From: Bacteroidales bacterium UBA6248
Lineage (GTDB): Bacteria; Bacteroidota; Bacteroidia; Bacteroidales; Lentimicrobiaceae
NCBI GenBank assembly: GCA_002441345.1
Contig: DJVU01000044.1
Span: forward strand, 1-7,211
Length of the DNA stretch: 7,211 nucleotides
Direction of reading: 5' to 3'
Shown: piece after piece, positions 5,883-7,211 of the stretch
Layout: each line of letters starts with the position of its first letter
How positions within the stretch are numbered: position 1 is the stretch's first letter
The notes under the pieces: model-generated
What the model was told of the DNA's origin: nothing
Database searches by the model: none
Seen by the model: the letters and a program-made list of their open reading frames with translations, nothing else
Translations under genes and position numbers: made by a program

Positions 5883-5952
5883 GTGCCATGCCTGGAGAAA
5901 CCATCGGGTACTTTCACATCTTAACCGGCCGTAAAGCCCAATTCGTGTAATT

Positions 5953-6354
5953 ATGGAAAAACCCGTTTTAATGTTTGAGAACCAAAGCCGCTTTGGCTTT
6001 GCCGAAACCATTGAAAATCTTACCAATGCCATCGACGAGGGCGGATGGAAGATACTTGCCTCACACAATCTGCAGGAAACCATGCGAAAGAATGGCAGGG
6101 AAGTACTTCCGGTAAGTGTGCTAGAGCTGTGCAATCCGGCTCTGGCCTTCAGAATCCTTTCGCAGGATGCTTACCGCGATTCCTCACCCATGTTGCCCTG
6201 CAGGGTTTCGGTTTATGAAAAGCAGGATGGCAGCACCTGGATTTCTCGCATGAATGTCCCCGCTTTTGCAGAAATGACAGACGGTGATGCAGGCCAGACC
6301 ATGAAAGAAGCCTTCGAAATTATCGAAAAAATTCTGCAACCGCTGATACGGTGA
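5953..6354 (+). CDS. DUF302 domain protein
   Basis: This 133-residue soluble protein has no signal peptide or membrane helix. The order of conserved elements fits DUF302: an N-terminal FGFAETIENLTNAIDEGGWKI helix-strand unit (split here as FGFAETIENL at 14-23 and GGWKIL at 30-35), LELCNPALAFRIL (57-69), then MLPCRVSVYE (80-89) and WISRMNVP (96-103). Cys60 precedes the NP(A)LA turn and Cys83 lies in the LPC strand, both common positions in the family. The biochemical role of DUF302 is not established; members often occur near sulfur and redox genes, which matches the neighbours here. ATG 5953 is the only sensible start. It follows a strong terminator and converges on the DsrE-like lipoprotein gene. 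No clear TAnnTTTG site was found upstream. Family fairly sure, function unknown. Confidence 0.88.
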   Translation: MEKPVLMFENQSRFGFAETIENLTNAIDEGGWKILASHNLQETMRKNGREVLPVSVLELCNPALAFRILSQDAYRDSSPMLPCRVSVYEKQDGSTWISRMNVPAFAEMTDGDAGQTMKEAFEIIEKILQPLIR

Positions 6355-6390
6355 GGTCATAACCTTACCGTTCCTTTTTCATCTGCAAAG

Positions 6391-6428
6391 GAAAAATAAA
6401 GAAACCCCTTCTTATACGATAAGGAAGG
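6391..6428 (-). terminator. Terminator-like hairpin for the DsrE-like gene in the convergent gap
   Basis: On the - strand, bases 6428-6419 pair with 6415-6407 in a 9-bp stem with one bulged base and a 3-base loop. The stem is followed by the T-rich stretch GGTTTCTTTATTTTTCC (complement of 6406-6390). It lies about 90 bases past the lipoprotein stop. A second small inverted repeat, TTCCTTT (6371-6377) / AAAGGAA (6387-6393), adjoins it and may help end the DUF302 transcript from the other side. Further short GC stems at 6430-6462 are too weak to name. Confidence 0.5.
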
Positions 6429-6515
6429 AGGACGGGCATACGTGTCCGCCGGCTCTGTGCGGTAGCAATATGCATCGAACGGATTAAACCGCCAATGCCC
6501 CGATCTGCAATTGAA

Positions 6516-6980
6516 TCAATAGTCCAGCGTCAGTATACGACCTTTGGTAAAGCTGAAAAATTTCTCTTTCCCGGCCAGAACCACCCCGGGCATCAGGTCG
6601 GCTTCGCTCTTTCCGGCGGCTTTCAGGCATGCCGGACAGGCAAAAATTGTCACCCCTTTATCCATCAAGGCTTTAAGCGATTCCAGGGAGGTTGGAAAGG
6701 TGGGATAGCTGAGGTCAGGGGCATCGTTCAGTACAACTTCAATACCACGGATGTCGAAATAAATCAGCACATCCTTATCCTCTGCCATCATAACTGCCTG
6801 GCGCAGCGCCATCAGTACCTTGTGCGGATTCTCCGGCCCGCTCGAAATGTGATAAAATACCCCGTCGCGCGGAGCAACCGCCGTTGTGTCGTTCACAACC
6901 ACAACTTCTTTCTCAATGGTCTCCCTGCACGATGAAAGCAGGAAGGTCAGGGCAATCAGCCCGAAAATCACTCTTTTCAT
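6516..6980 (-). CDS. DsrE/DsrF-like lipoprotein with CPAC motif
   Basis: The product has 154 residues. The N-terminus MKRVIFGLIALTFLLSSC is a lipoprotein signal, with a basic start, a hydrophobic core and the lipobox LSSC, so Cys18 would be lipidated and the protein exported to the envelope. A charged linker of about 20 residues follows. Residues about 40-154 resemble the DsrE fold: the VLMALRQAVMMAEDKDVLIYFDIRGIEVVL core, then KGVTIFACPACLKAAG-type sequence (109-123), and FFSFTKGRILTLDY at the end. Cys115 lies where DsrE/TusD proteins carry their persulfide-bearing cysteine, and Cys118 makes a CxxC. Cytosolic DsrE proteins carry sulfur; an exported version is less well understood. ATG 6980 is supported by the signal peptide and by a promoter just upstream. 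Transcribed convergently with DUF302. Lipoprotein sure, DsrE assignment likely. Confidence 0.88.
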   Translation of the reverse strand: MKRVIFGLIALTFLLSSCRETIEKEVVVVNDTTAVAPRDGVFYHISSGPENPHKVLMALRQAVMMAEDKDVLIYFDIRGIEVVLNDAPDLSYPTFPTSLESLKALMDKGVTIFACPACLKAAGKSEADLMPGVVLAGKEKFFSFTKGRILTLDY

Positions 6981-7002
6981 AAGATATCGGATTAAATCAG
7001 CA

Positions 7003-7034
7003 TAAATGTATGGAATAAACCTGCCAAAAACAAC
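7003..7034 (-). promoter_or_regulatory. Bacteroidota-type promoter for the DsrE-like lipoprotein
   Basis: On the - strand, TACATTTA (7010 to 7003) matches TAnnTTTG except at its last base. GTTG (7034 to 7031) lies upstream with a 20-base spacer, the same spacing as at the osmC promoter. The box ends 22 bases before the ATG at 6980, so the leader would be about 15 bases. Consensus-based inference. Confidence 0.55.
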
Positions 7035-7211
7035 GTGTATTTTCTTCCGTATCCGGTATTAAAGCTCTATTTCCGGGTTTTTTGTTAAATGATGCGCTGG
7101 GTTTTCCCGTTTGGATTACTACCAGGTCATTAAAAACAAACTATTTATCAGAAAAAAATAATCCGTACGGGTTAAAGGTTTATCCCTTAAAATGTGACTC
7201 GTTGGATCCTT
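7035..7211. other. Intergenic sequence at the window end, nothing identified
   Basis: AT-rich sequence without a convincing reading frame on either strand. It contains the palindrome CCGTACGG (7163-7170) but no recognisable promoter, RNA gene or terminator. It is probably the upstream region of a gene outside the window. Confidence 0.4.

Noticed and set aside
5948..5955. TAATTATG resembling the -7 consensus before DUF302
   Set aside because: It overlaps the ATG itself, so transcription would begin inside the gene.
6495..6935. Open frame of 146 codons on the + strand
   Set aside because: It lies antisense to the DsrE-like lipoprotein gene, which has a clear signal peptide, lipobox and promoter; the + strand product has no recognisable features.
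7163..7170. Palindrome CCGTACGG in the terminal intergenic stretch
   Set aside because: An isolated 8-base palindrome is expected by chance and no promoter element accompanies it.

Overview
The window looks like a chromosomal segment of a Bacteroidota bacterium, probably an anaerobic Bacteroidales-like lineage. This rests on promoter-like sites of the TAnnTTTG type with a TTG element 20 bases upstream, on A-rich or otherwise non-Shine-Dalgarno leaders before nearly all genes, and on a galM / SSS-symporter / galK arrangement. The species cannot be named from the sequence. There are no RNA genes, CRISPR arrays, insertion sequences or other signs of mobile DNA.

Layout. Positions 1-3265 hold a galactose uptake and activation cluster on the + strand: the 3' end of an aldose 1-epimerase (galM), a complete Na+/sugar symporter of the SGLT type with its own promoter-like site, and galactokinase (galK) 11 bases downstream. 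Together they would import galactose with Na+, convert the beta to the alpha anomer, and phosphorylate it at C1. Positions 3266-3430 are a gap with several small inverted repeats and the promoter of the next gene. Positions 3431-3850 encode a YhfA-like OsmC protein.

Positions 3961-5875 form a well-delimited redox unit, running from a promoter-like site to a strong intrinsic terminator. It encodes a small thioredoxin-fold protein with an abnormal active site (CCGRMGPMC, with Gly where the nucleophilic Cys should be), a thioredoxin reductase whose usual NADPH-phosphate motif HRRxxxR reads HQFDHFQ, and a thioredoxin with an N-terminal membrane anchor and a WCMPC active site. A 14-bp hairpin separates the first gene from the reductase. 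The reductase and membrane thioredoxin are 1 base apart.

Positions 5953-6354 encode a DUF302 protein. Convergent to it, on the - strand at 6516-6980, is a lipoprotein with a DsrE-like domain and a CPAC motif. A terminator-like hairpin for the - strand gene lies between them. The last 230 bases contain the promoter of the lipoprotein gene and otherwise nothing I can identify.

The most interesting part is 3431-6980. OsmC, an atypical redoxin, an atypical reductase, a membrane thioredoxin, DUF302 and an exported DsrE-like protein all fit thiol, peroxide or reactive-sulfur chemistry. The reductase and the redoxin depart from their families at exactly the residues that define electron donor and catalysis. 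A dedicated redox relay with a non-standard electron donor is my inference; the sequence shows only the residue changes and the gene order.
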